This document shows, in pieces, positions 54,377 to 64,000 of a stretch of DNA of 64,000 nucleotides. The DNA comes from Schistocerca nitens. Its lineage: Eukaryota > Arthropoda > Insecta > Orthoptera > Acrididae. Position 1 is the first letter of the stretch; each line of letters opens with the position of its first letter. The stretch spans positions 537,127,383 to 537,191,382 of the forward strand of contig NC_064621.1 in NCBI RefSeq assembly GCF_023898315.1, given 5' to 3'. The notes beneath the pieces are model-generated. The model was given only the letters and a program-made list of their open reading frames with translations, was not told the origin of the DNA and ran no database searches. Both the position numbers and the translations under genes were made by a program.

Positions 54377-55798
54377 CACTCCTGGAAATTGAAATAAGAA
54401 CACCGTGAATTCATTGTCCCAGGAAGGGGAAACTTTATTGACACATTCCTGGGGTCACATACATCACATGATCACACTGACAGAACCACAGGCACATAGA
54501 CACAGGCAACAGAGCATGCACAATGTCGGCACTAGTACAGTGTATATCCACCTTTCGCAGCAATGCAGGCTGCTATTCTCCCATGGAGACGATCGTAGAG
54601 ATGCTGGATGTAGTCCTGTGGAACGGCTTGCCATGCCATTTCCACCGGGCGCCTCAGTTGGACCAGCGTTCGTGCTGGACGTGCAGACCGCGTGAGACGA
54701 CGCTTCATCCAGTCCCAAACATGCTCAATGGGGGACAGATCCGGAGATCTTGCTGGCCAGGGTAGTTGACTTACACCTTCTAGAGCACGTTGGGTGGCAC
54801 AGGATACATGCGGACGTGCATTGTCCTGTTGGAACAGCAAGTTCCCTTGCCGGTCTAGGAATGGTAGAACGATGGGTTCGATGACGGTTTGGATGTACCG
54901 TGCACTATTCAGTGTCCCCTCGACGATCACCAGTGGTGTACGGCCAGTGTAGGAGATCGCTCCCCACACCATGATGCCGGGTGTTGGCCCTGTGTGCCTC
55001 GGTCGTATGCAGTCCTGATTGCGGCGCTCACCTGCACGGCGCCAAACACGCATACGACCATCATTGGCACCAAGGCAGAAGCGACTCTCACCGCTGAAGA
55101 CGACACGTCTCCATTCGTCCCTCCATTCACGCCTGTCGCGACACCACTGGAGGCGGGCTGCACGATGTTGGGGCGTGAGCGGAAGACGGCCTAACGGTGT
55201 GCGGGACCGTAGCCCAGCTTCATGGAGACGGTTGCGAATGGTCCTCGCCGATACCCCAGGAGCAACAGTGTCCCTAATTTGCTGGGAAGTGGCGGTGCGG
55301 TCCCCTACGGCACTGCGTAGGATCCTACGGTCTTGGCGTGCATCCGTGCGTCGCTGCGGTCCGGTCCCAGGTCGACGGGCACGTGCACCTTCCGCCGACC
55401 ACTGGCGACAACATCGATGTACTGTGGAGACCTCACGCCCCACGTGTTGAGCAATTCGGCGGTACGTCCACCCGGCCTCCCGCATGCCCACTATACGCCC
55501 TCGCTCAAAGTCCGTCAACTGCACATACGGTTCACGTCCACGCTGTCGCGGCATGCTACCAGTGTTAAAGACTGCGATGGAGCTCCGTATGCCACGGCAA
55601 ACTGGCTGACACTGACGGCGGCGGTGCACAAATGCTGCGCAGCTAGCGCCATTCGACGGCCAACACCGCGGTTCCTGGTGTGTCCGCTGTGCCGTGCGTG
55701 TGATCATTGCTTGTAAAGCCCTCTCACAGTGTCCGGAGCAAGTATGGTGGGTCTGACACACCGGTGTCAATGTGTTCTTTTTTCCATTTCCAGGAGTG
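54377..55798 (-). mobile_element. Tc1/mariner-superfamily element, copy 3, complete ends
   Basis: It has the same inverted repeats and 1,422-bp length as copy 2, with TA at 54375-54376 and 55799-55800. AATAAA lies on the minus strand at 54434-54439. It includes the 14-bp segment that copy 1 lacks. Confidence 0.95.
54532..55554 (-). CDS. Tc1-like transposase, 340 codons (copy 3, first catalytic Asp lost)
   Basis: The frame is intact from MPRQRGREPYVQ (start chosen as in the other copies) to the stop, with the same helix-turn-helix and DDE layout. However, the first catalytic position is Gly: VVFSGESRF instead of VVFSDESRF (D155G). D244 (FQQDNARPH) and E277 (PIEHVWDW) remain. Other differences from the majority are H178R, R252C, Q303P and E317Q. 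A Tc1 transposase without the first Asp is expected to be inactive, so this copy could only be mobilised by an enzyme made from another copy. Confidence 0.93.
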   Translation of the reverse strand: MPRQRGREPYVQLTDFERGRIVGMREAGWTYRRIAQHVGREVSTVHRCCRQWSAEGARARRPGTGPQRRTDARQDRRILRSAVGDRTATSQQIRDTVAPGVSARTIRNRLHEAGLRSRTPLGRLPLTPQHRAARLQWCRDRREWRDEWRRVVFSGESRFCLGANDGRMRVWRRAGERRNQDCIRPRHTGPTPGIMVWGAISYTGRTPLVIVEGTLNSARYIQTVIEPIVLPFLDRQGNLLFQQDNARPHVSCATQRALEGVSQLPWPARSPDLSPIEHVWDWMKRRLTRSARPARTLVQLRRPVEMAWQAVPQDYIQHLYDRLHGRIAACIAAKGGYTLY

Positions 55799-55800
55799 TA

Positions 55801-58270
55801 TATTCATGCAAAACAACACGTAGTAACACTGCATAATATAGTAAAATTTTAGATCCAGAAAATCAATTGAAATGATAGTTTCACGTTCTGTACTGATATG
55901 GAAAAACCATAAATGCATAACACTACACTATAATGTATACTACAAAACTTCATACTGTCTATTGATCTGATTAAAATCGGGCATAGGTTACGCTAGAAAT
56001 AGCACTTTCGAGCCACACACAAAATGTCAATTTTGATAAAGATAAAATACTGATAAATTTTTACTTATATATTGACTAACGTTTGCTGGTCAAACCAATG
56101 TGGAACACTTCAGAATTCTAATGAATAAAGGGGGGGGGGGGAGGGGACCTTGAAACGGTTATGATCACTATATTAGAAAAAATTGATTACTGAATTTATT
56201 ATGCGTTGAAGATTTCCAGCATATGAGTTACTATTCTTTTTATATTATTTACTGCTCATCTAAATGCCTTTAAATCTGTCTCGAAATAATAAACTTCATT
56301 ACTGTATCAATATTAAAGTTATCTTTTTACTTCGTTAGACCTTCGTTATTCAGTTACTGGTTCATTAACAAAACATTTCTTTAAACACCATTCTAACATA
56401 GCTAGGACTGCAAATAATTATTATTAACACAAAATTTAATTTTTCATTTCGGGACACTCGGATTGCACAACATTTGGAAAGGACACTGTCTAGGTTAGTT
56501 GTGAGGATAATTAAATAAGGGGAAAGTTGTGGTAAAATTTAGGTTATTATTGAACAGTTCACTCTATGGTCCAAACGAATACAGTACTAAAAGTTTCAAC
56601 CTGCTTGTATCGATGCGGCGGTTGGCGAGCGGCGAGATGGCGGGGCACAGAGCACACTCACAACCACAGCTATGGCTCTTGACGTATCGGCACTTTATTT
56701 CTTCATAGCGTCGCAATACTTTTCCATTTAGTGCCTATGGAATTTTGCCATGCTGTATGGGCGTTGGAACGGCATACCCGAGGCTCAATGAAACTACGTC
56801 TTCCAGGAGAGCCTCCTCGATCCAGAATGTGTTGCTCAGACCAATGCCAAACTCCAACAACTACTGCTGAGCCCGTTGTGCCGTGCAGTGCCCGTGCGCA
56901 TTTTCCCGCGCTGGCCTGCCATCCACCTTTTACCGCTCCCTTACAGACAGGGTATTCACCCGAGGTTTTGCATTCTACATATGCTAACACATTGCCTACG
57001 TATGGACCAGACGCACAGTTACAATTTTAAACATCTTACAACAGTTTCAACATTTGTTAGATTTCAATTATATTACAATATTGCTTGACATTTGACATAA
57101 ACATTAATATTCACATTGAAAATTGTTTACAGTTTTCTTAACACAATGGCATGAAACAAAAAAGAAATGAAAGCAGAACATTAATTACACTATGTTATCG
57201 AAAAATCAGATGGAGAAAAATTACTTATTTGTACAATAGTACAGCGTTGTTGTCGTTACAAGAAGTACAAAATCTAAGTAAAACAAAACAGTATTGCGGA
57301 CAGTGTCACAAGCATGTGTGTAACACACATTCAGAAAAATTGTGAAGTGTGTCTCTTGCCTTGAAGTTGAGGACTCAGAGTAGTCTATTATATATGAATA
57401 CATCTGCATTTTGTATTGTAATATGCCAATTTTTTATCCACTCAATCCAATATTTATAACAATTAACAACATTATTAAACCGATGTCTTAGTTAAAATAC
57501 ATAAACCATTTTGAAAGTTGTAATTATTCGTCAGTAAACTTATTTAATACCTGTGGGCTCACCGATGACTTCATTTAAGATAATTGGTTTTGAAGCTGAG
57601 CCAGTCAGCGTATCTGTCTCCTCAATGCAAGTCCTGGTATCAATCGCCAGTACGGCATAAATGTCCTTTCTGGCGGTAGTGTCACGAAATCACACGTATT
57701 ACTTAATTTTGCTTTGTATTACACCAGCGAGCAGAGCCCAAAGCTCGCAATGTGCCACACATCCTTTCGCACTAATGGGGGAAACGAACAATCGTGGAAT
57801 GGACTTCAACAGACATAAGATGCGCTGGAGGACCACGAAAGCTCAATCGCGGTTAACAACTCACGGAGCTGAGTCGCAGTTGTGGCCGTAGCATTCACGT
57901 TTAACTCAATGGTGTCTAGTTATTGCCTTTACTGAAATCTATTTTTGCCTGTTAATTAAGATCCACGCACTTGAATCACAGTTGCAGATAATCTCTAATA
58001 CTATATTAAGACAAGACGTTATTTAATGTTGTAATGTAGGCAGTACATTTCTGTAACATATCGAAACACTGCTAGCAAAAATGACAAAAAGTGCTTGAGA
58101 AATTTGCTTCACATTTTTACAAGACGTTCTAATAAACACACAGACAGACAAAGGCTATATAGCTTTGAAATATATCTTGCATACACAGAAGGGAAACCTT
58201 AGTTTGCAAAAATCTCGACGAGTTCTTGATTGATTTACTTCAAACTTTTAAATGAAACTCTAGCAAAAAA
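55801..58270. other. No gene recognised; GC-richer patch at 56600-56960
   Basis: Mostly AT-rich sequence. A G run lies near 56130. The 56600-56960 block is richer in G+C with frames of 95-99 codons on both strands that show no known motif. No repeat ends recognised. Confidence 0.4.
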
Positions 58271-58275
58271 TTATA

Positions 58276-60176
58276 TACACAGAGTGGTCCATTGTTAGTG
58301 ACCGGCTCAAATATCTCACGAAATAAGCATCAAACGAAAAAAGTACAAAGAACGAAACTCATCTAGCTTGAAGGGGAAACAGGATGGCGCTATGGTTGGC
58401 CCGCTACATGGCGCTGCCGTAAGTCAAACGGACATCAACTGCGTTTTTTTAAAAATAGGAACACCCATTTTTTATTACATATTCGTGTAGTACGTAAAGA
58501 AATATGAATGATTTAGTTGGACCACTTTTTTCGCTTTGTGATAGACGGCGCTGTAATACAAACGTGTAAGTACGTGGTATCACGTAACGTTCCACCAGTG
58601 CGGACAGTATTTGCTTCGTGATACATTACCCGTGTTAAAATGGACAGTTTACCAATTGCGGAAAAGGTTGATATCGTGTTGATGTATGGCTATTGTGATC
58701 AAAATGCCCAACGGGCGTGTGCTATGTATGCTGCTCGGTATCCTGGACGACATCGTCCAAGTGTCCGGACCGTTCGCCGGATAGTTACGTTATTTAAGGA
58801 AACAGGAAGTGTTCAGCCACATGTGAATCGTCAACCACGACCTGCAACAAATGATGATGCCCAAGTAGGTGTTTTAGCTGCTGTAGCGGCTAATCGAAAC
58901 ATCAGTAGCGGAAAAATTGCGAGAGAATCGGGAATCTCAAAAACGTCGGTGTTGAGAATGCTACATCAGCATCGAGTGCAACCGTAGCATATTTCTATGC
59001 ACCAGGAATTGCATGGCGACGACTTTGAACATCGTATACAGTTCTGCCACTAGGCACAAGATAAATTACGGGACGATGACAGATTTTTTGCACGCGTCTA
59101 TTTAGCGACGAAGTGTCATCCACCAACAGCGGTAACGTAAACCGGCATAATATGCACTATTGGGCAACGGAAAATCCACGATGGCTGCGACAAGTGGAAC
59201 ATCAGCGACGTTGGCGGGTTAATGTATGGTGCGGCATTATGGAAGGAAGGATAATTGGTCCCCATTTAATCGATGGAAATCTAAATGGTGCAATGTATGC
59301 TGATTTCCTACGTAATGTTCTACCGATGTTACAACAAGATGTTTGACTGCATGACAGAATGGCGATGTACTTCCAACATGATGGATGTCCGGAACACAGC
59401 TAGCGTGCGGTTGAAGCGGAACTGAATAGCATATTTCATGACAGGTGGATTGGTCGTCGAAGTACCATACCAATGCCCACACGTTCACCGGATCTGACGT
59501 CCCCGGATTTCCTTCTGTGGGGAAAGTTGAAGGATATTTGCTATCGTGATCCACCGACAACGCCTGGCAACATGCGTCAGCGCATTGTCAATGCATGTGC
59601 GAACATTTCGGAAGGCGACCTACTCGCTGTTGAGAAGAATGTCGTTACACGTATTGCCAAATGCATTGAGGTTGACGGGCATCATTTTGAGCTTTTATTG
59701 CATTAATGTGGTATTTACAGGTAATCACGCTGTAACAGCATGCGTTCTCAGAAATTGTAAGTTAACAAAGGTACATGTATCACGTTGGAACAACCGAAAT
59801 AAAATGTTCAAACGTACCTAAGTTCTGTAGTTTAATTGAGAAAACCTACCTATTACCAACTGTTCGTCTAAAATTGTGAGCCATATGTTTGTGACTATTA
59901 CAGCGCCATCTATCACAAGGCGAAAACGTGGTCCATCTAAAACATTCATATTTCTTTATGTACTACCTGAATATGTAATAAAAAGTGGGGTTTCCTATTT
60001 TTAAAAAAGGCAGTTGATGTCCGTTTGACCTATGGCAGCGCCTTCTAGCGGGCCAACCATAGCGCCATTGGTTTCCCCCTTCAAGCTAGACGAGTTTCGT
60101 TCTTTGTAGTTTTTTCGTTTGATGCTTATTTAGTGAGATATTTGGCCCGGTCACTATCAATGGACCACCCTGTATA
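58276..60176 (+). mobile_element. Mariner-type DNA transposon with ~285-bp inverted repeats
   Basis: The left repeat (about 58276-58558) and the right repeat (about 59896-60176) are inverted matches with modest divergence. Both include CATCAAACGAAAAAA, GGTTGGCCCGCTA and GTCAAACGGACATCAACTG. The outer ends read about TACA(CA)GGGTGGTCCATTG-like, next to TA. The total is 1.9 kb, with the transposase between the repeats. Confidence 0.88.
58640..59706 (+). pseudogene. DD41D-like transposase, one frameshift and two stops
   Basis: It begins MDSLPIAEKVDIVLMYGYCD with an N-terminal DNA-binding domain to about residue 110 (RPSVRTVRRIVTLFKETGS; ISKTSVLRMLHQH). After a stop at 58985 a frameshift before about 59095 leads to RLFSDEVSSTNSG (first Asp), WRVNVWCGIMEGRIIGPHLI, a TGA at about 59344, YFQHDGCPEH (second Asp), a TAG at about 59402 and PTRSPDLTSPDFLLWGKLKD (third Asp). 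It ends GHHFELLLH. I count 41 residues between the second and third Asp, matching the DD41D (rosa-type) mariner spacing. All three Asp are present despite the breaks. Confidence 0.87.
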
Positions 60177-60309
60177 CGCTGAGAGGTGTTAAAATTCGTG
60201 GAATACCCCCAATATGATGTAGGAACTCCTTTTGCCCGGCGTATTACAGCAACTCGACGGGGCATGGACTCAGCAAGTCGTTGGAGCGCCTACAGAATTA
60301 TTGAGCCAT

Positions 60310-61155
60310 ATGGGCATTAAGACAGGATCTTCCAGATGCATCATGTATCTTGTTTGGTGATGAATCCACATTTACTAACCATGGTCAGGTAAACCGCCGA
60401 AACATGCACTACTGGTCTGTTGACAATCCCCGGTGGCTTCGGCAAGTGGAACGTCAGCGTCCTTAGAGTGTAAACGTGTGGTGTGGAATAGTGGACCAAC
60501 AGCTCATACACCCGTTTTTCATAGATGGAACACTGGACGTGCCGAAGTAAGCACCCTCTTAACAGACCATCTTCCACGGATGCTGCAAGACGTTCCTCTG
60601 CAGACTTGGAGGAGCATCTGGTACCAACAAGATGGCTGTCGAGCCCATAAAAGTAACTGCAGTGTGACTGAACGAATTGTTTCCAAATACTCGTATTGGA
60701 CGCAGAGGGCCTATACCTAGGCAATCTTGTTCCCCGGATTTGGGCCAGTAGACTTTTTTCTGATTGACAAGCCGAAAGACACAGTCTATAAGTACTTACG
60801 AATTATACCCGATGACATGCAAGGACGTACTATTTCAGCCCACTCTGACATCTGCGCTGGCCGCGGTGGTCTAGCGGTTCTAGGCGCGCAGTCCGATACC
60901 GCGCGACTGCTACGGTCGCAGGTTCGAATCCTGCCGCGAGCATGGATGTGTGTGATGTCCTTCGGTTGGTTAGGTTTAAGTAGTTCTAAGTTATAGGGGA
61001 CTGATGACCACAGATGTTAAGTCCCATAGTGCTCAGAGCCATTTGAACCATCTGACATCTGCGCTGGAATGCCAGCACATATGCAGCAGTCGTTTCTTAC
61101 CAAACCGGAAGCGTGTTTTTCCGCTGTCGGTGGTCATTTTGAACTCAACCTGTGA
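60310..61155 (+). pseudogene. Mariner-type (DD41D-like) transposase relic with SINE insertion
   Basis: The plus strand gives LFGDESTFTNHGQVNRRNMH (first Asp, about 60348), VNVWCGIVDQQLIHPFF, a frame change, WYQQDGCRAH (second Asp, about 60630), a stop, GPVDFFLID (third Asp, about 60745), then DDMQGRTISAHSDICAG. The SINE at 60861-61050 interrupts, and the remainder MPAHMQQSF...GGHFELNL follows. It is a relative of the element at 58276 but clearly older. Confidence 0.78.
60861..61050 (+). mobile_element. SINE (main family), 17-bp perfect target duplication
   Basis: Plus-oriented SINE starting CCGCGGTGGTCTAGCGG, with GGTTCGAATCCTGCC and ending GAGCCATTTGAACCA. The duplication TCTGACATCTGCGCTGG is perfect at 60844-60860 and 61051-61067. 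Confidence 0.94.
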
Positions 61156-61538
61156 TGGTCAATAGTCTCGTTACTGGGTAGAATCCGCGTAACTAGAGAA
61201 TGCACTTGTCTTTTTCTGTAATGTGTGCTACCACAGGTATTCTACAAGTGTCGGTGTGGCAACTTTTCAAAATACGATATCTCATAAACGACTCATAGCA
61301 GACTCCTGCAACAGACACCACTGACATTCAAATTTACCCTACTTTTAGTTTCTTAACATCAATAGACATCGTTTCACTCAAACAAGTATACACTTATTAA
61401 AATACAGTTTCTAAGTATTATTACAATCTGTTGACTGGCTAACAATACGAGCCTCTGACTGCCAATCCATTCTGCGAAAATAGCACATGAATAGAACTGT
61501 TCGTGTGCAATTTTCTAGACTACCCCGGCGATTCGTTG
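61068..61538. other. No gene recognised
   Basis: The first 90 bases finish the transposase relic; the rest is AT-rich with nothing recognisable. Confidence 0.45.
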
Positions 61539-61548
61539 TCATATCGTT

Positions 61549-61779
61549 AATGATGATACCTGGTTTGTGAGTCACTCAAATGCGCGATTATCAGCGCCCA
61601 TACGAAGTAACAATCTTTTCACTGTCCTTTCTCGCCCTTTACCGAATGATGGTGAAACGATATGGACAACACAAATACCCAGCGTCTGGGCGAGGAAATC
61701 CCCGACCAGGCTGGGAATCGAACCAGGGAGCCCGTGACACATAGGCACCAACGCTAGCCACTAATCGCGAATTGCAGAC
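61549..61779 (-). mobile_element. tRNA-headed SINE, third family, degraded
   Basis: Related to 45195-45459: plus-strand TGATGATACCTGGTTTGTG, GCGCGATTATCAGCGCC, CAACACAAATACCCAG and box B complement GGGAATCGAACC. A 10-bp imperfect duplication TCATATCGTT / TCATCTCGTT flanks it (61539-61548 and 61780-61789). Confidence 0.8.
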
Positions 61780-61789
61780 TCATCTCGTT

Positions 61790-62299
61790 CAGATCAGGTG
61801 TTCTGCCGGTGTTCCGCTTCTTCCAAACAGATTATTGTAATGTGGCGTCTTCAGCATCTGATCAAGGCCTCGAGTTACGGCGTCGAAATATCGTGTCAGG
61901 AAAACGCAGCCCAACGGCAGAACACCAGATCTTGACGAGACGATACATAAATAGTTAGCAAATAATGGAGCTAAGTAATTCTGAAACCAGTGTTCGTTTC
62001 TATAGATGGAGTATCCAACGCAATAATGCAGTGCCGAACTTCTTACAGTTTCCACTTTTGTGTTATGACTCCGATGGAATTTTCAGTCTGTGCTATAGTC
62101 AGGTCATGACTCATAAAAATTCCTATTCCTCGTTTGTCTCAGATCTTCAACTCTGTCTGCCTACGAGCTGGAATTGTTTCCGTGTAAATGGTGCATGTTA
62201 CATATTGAAAAAGGCATTAATGCGGGCCCCTAATAATAACTTCGAATTGCAAACCCACAGGTCTTGCGATATAATTATCTGTGCGATATCAACGGTGAA
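61790..62299. other. No gene recognised
   Basis: Frames of 88 (minus) and 123 (plus) codons lack any motif I know. It may be the decayed 5' part of the LINE that follows, but I cannot support that. Confidence 0.35.
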
Positions 62300-63880
62300 G
62301 TCACTGATGACAGTGCAACTAAAGCAGAGTTATTAAACACGGTTTTTCGAGACTCCTTCACCAACGAAGACGAAGTAAATATTCCTGAATTCCAATCAAG
62401 AACAATTGCCAATATAAGAACACAGAAGTAGATCTCCTCGGTGTAACAAAGCAGCTTAAATCACTTAATAAAGTTAAGATTTGCGGTCCAGATTGTATAC
62501 CAATCAGGTTCCTTTCAGAGTATGCTGATACAATAGCTCCATGTTTCAATTACATACAACCGCTCGCTCATAAAAAGATCCGTACCTAAAGACCAGAAAA
62601 TTGCTCAGGTCATAACAATTTCCAAAATGCGAAATAGGAGTAATCTGCTGATTTCCAGGCCCATATCACTAACGTAGATTTGCAGTAGGGTTTTGGAACA
62701 TATACTGTGATCGAACATTGGAAATTACCTCGAAGAAAACGATTTATTAACGCATAGTCACCACGGATTCAGAAAATATCGTTCTTGTGAAACACAACTA
62801 GCTCCTTATACTCATGAAATAATGAATGCTATCGACAGGAGATGTCCAATTGATTCCATATTTTTAGATTTCCAGAAGGATTTCTTCACCGTTCCTCACA
62901 AGCATCTTCAAACCAAACTACGTTCCTATGGAATATCGCCTCATTTTTCGACTGAATTCGTGATTTTCTGTCAGAAAGGTCACAGTTCGTAGTAATAGAC
63001 GGAAAGTCATTGAGTAAAGCAGAAGTAATATCCGTGGTTCCCCGAGGAAGTGCTATAGGCCCTCTATCGTTTCTAATCTATATTAACGACATAGGAGACA
63101 ATCCGAGTAGCCGTCTTAGATTGTTTGCAGATGATGGTGTCATTTACCGTGTTGTACAGTCATCAGATGAACAGAACGAATGCAAAATGAGCTACATAAG
63201 ATATCTGTATGGTGCGAAAAGTGGCAATTGATCCTGAACAAAGAAAAATGTGAAGTTATTCACATGAGTACTAAAAAAAATCCGGTAAATTTTCTATTAC
63301 GCGATATGTCGCACAAATCTATAGGCTGTAAATTCAACTAAATATTTAGAGATTACAATTACAAATAACCTATGTTCGAACGATCACATAGATAATGCTG
63401 TGGGTAGAGCAATACAAAGACTGCGATTCATTGACAGAACACTTAGAAGGTGCAACAGGTCTACTAAAGAAACTGCTGACACCAAGCTTGTCCGCCCTAT
63501 TCTGGAGAATTGCTGTGCGGTGTCGGATCCGCATCAGGTGAGACTGACGGATGACATCGAAAAAGTTCAAAGAAGGGCAGCTAGTTTTGTATTATCACGA
63601 AATAGGGGAGATAGTGTCACAGACATGATAATGATACATGAATTGGAGTGGCAGTCATTAAAACAAAGGCGTTTTTAGTTGCGAAGGGATCTTGTCATGA
63701 AATTTCAATGACCAATTTTCTCCTCCGATTGCGAAAACATTCTGTTGGCACCCGACTTCATAGGAAGAAATGATAAATTAAGAGAAATGACGTCTCGCAC
63801 AGAAAAATTTAACAGCTCGTTTTTACTGCGCGCCGTTCTAGAGTGGAACGGCAGACAGACAGCTTGAAGGTCGTTCATTT
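62300..63880 (+). pseudogene. Jockey/CR1-like LINE reverse transcriptase, degraded
   Basis: Blocks in order: AELLNTVFRDSFTNEDEVNI (62317), DCIPIRFLSEYADTIAP (62490), NDLLTHSHHGFRKYRSCETQ (62735), DSIFLDFQKDFFTVPHKHL (62850), VVPRGSAIGPLSFLIYINDI (63035), RLRLFADDGVIYR (catalytic FADD intact, about 63110-63150), YLEITITNNLCSNDHIDNA (63340) and VQRRAASFVLSRNRGDSVTD (63565). These are all the reverse-transcriptase blocks of a CR1/L2/Jockey-type LINE, but with stops and frame changes between them. No endonuclease is visible upstream. The thumb block resembles the one in the relic at 10375-11560. Confidence 0.82.
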
Positions 63881-64000
63881 AATTTCTTTATAAATAATAA
63901 ACAAAAAATTTGAGGACAGGTTGTTTATTACTATTGTAAAAACCATAACACAAGTTAATGCACTAAAATATCCTGCTGCATCAGTGTTGCCACCTCGCCA

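Noticed and set aside
1-64000. CRISPR arrays, bacterial operons, phage or integrated virus
   Set aside because: No regularly spaced repeats, ribosome-binding patterns or viral structural or replication genes were seen; all integrase and reverse-transcriptase segments fit insect mobile elements.

Overview
This window reads as transposon-rich intergenic or intronic DNA from a large insect genome, most likely a grasshopper or locust (Orthoptera, probably Schistocerca). The inference rests on two things I recognise from memory: the abundant tRNA-headed SINE (eight main-type and two variant copies here) and the RTE-type LINE with its (ACA)n tail, both of which I associate with that genus. Nothing bacterial, organellar or viral is evident, and I find no convincing host protein-coding gene. 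Almost every readable protein segment belongs to a mobile element, and most are broken.

Layout. 0-9 kb: an RTE LINE cut by the window edge, a Tc1-like element carrying two nested SINEs, a fold-back element, the first of three near-identical Tc1/mariner elements (4625-6032) and a second relic of the SINE-bearing Tc1 family. 9-17.5 kb: a CR1/Jockey-like LINE relic with a SINE inside it, two mariner C-terminal halves in opposite orientation, a striking palindromic insertion built from tRNA-like units (14247-14880), and a probable solo LTR (15890-17485) with 6-bp inverted ends and a 4-bp target duplication. 17.7-25 kb: a structurally full-length RTE LINE (about 3.3 kb without its SINE, 9-bp target duplication), a mariner deletion derivative nested in an arm of a larger fold-back element, SINEs, and Tc1 copy 2. 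26-34.5 kb: a DD41D-type mariner relic holding a 99-nt in-frame patch copied from a neighbouring KRBA2-like integrase gene, two mariner elements, and that integrase relic with a SINE in it.

34.5-47 kb: a purine-rich repeat and a string of Tc1, mariner and LINE relics. 47-56 kb: an internally deleted piggyBac element bounded by TTAA, an RNase H-bearing LINE relic, a second piggyBac relic and Tc1 copy 3. 58-64 kb: a mariner-type element with inverted repeats of about 285 bp, a related relic with a SINE flanked by a perfect 17-bp duplication, and a Jockey/CR1-like LINE.

How the parts relate. The autonomous-type elements (RTE, CR1/Jockey, I-like LINEs; Tc1, mariner, piggyBac) encode the enzymes that move DNA or RNA copies. 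The SINEs and fold-back elements encode nothing and would depend on such enzymes. The three Tc1 copies at 4.6, 23.6 and 54.4 kb are the youngest-looking occupants: each has TA flanks, matching ends and an open 340-codon transposase. Only the 23.6-kb copy keeps all the catalytic residues and the neighbouring residues I can recognise. Most boundaries of degraded relics are approximate, set by eye from translated similarity.
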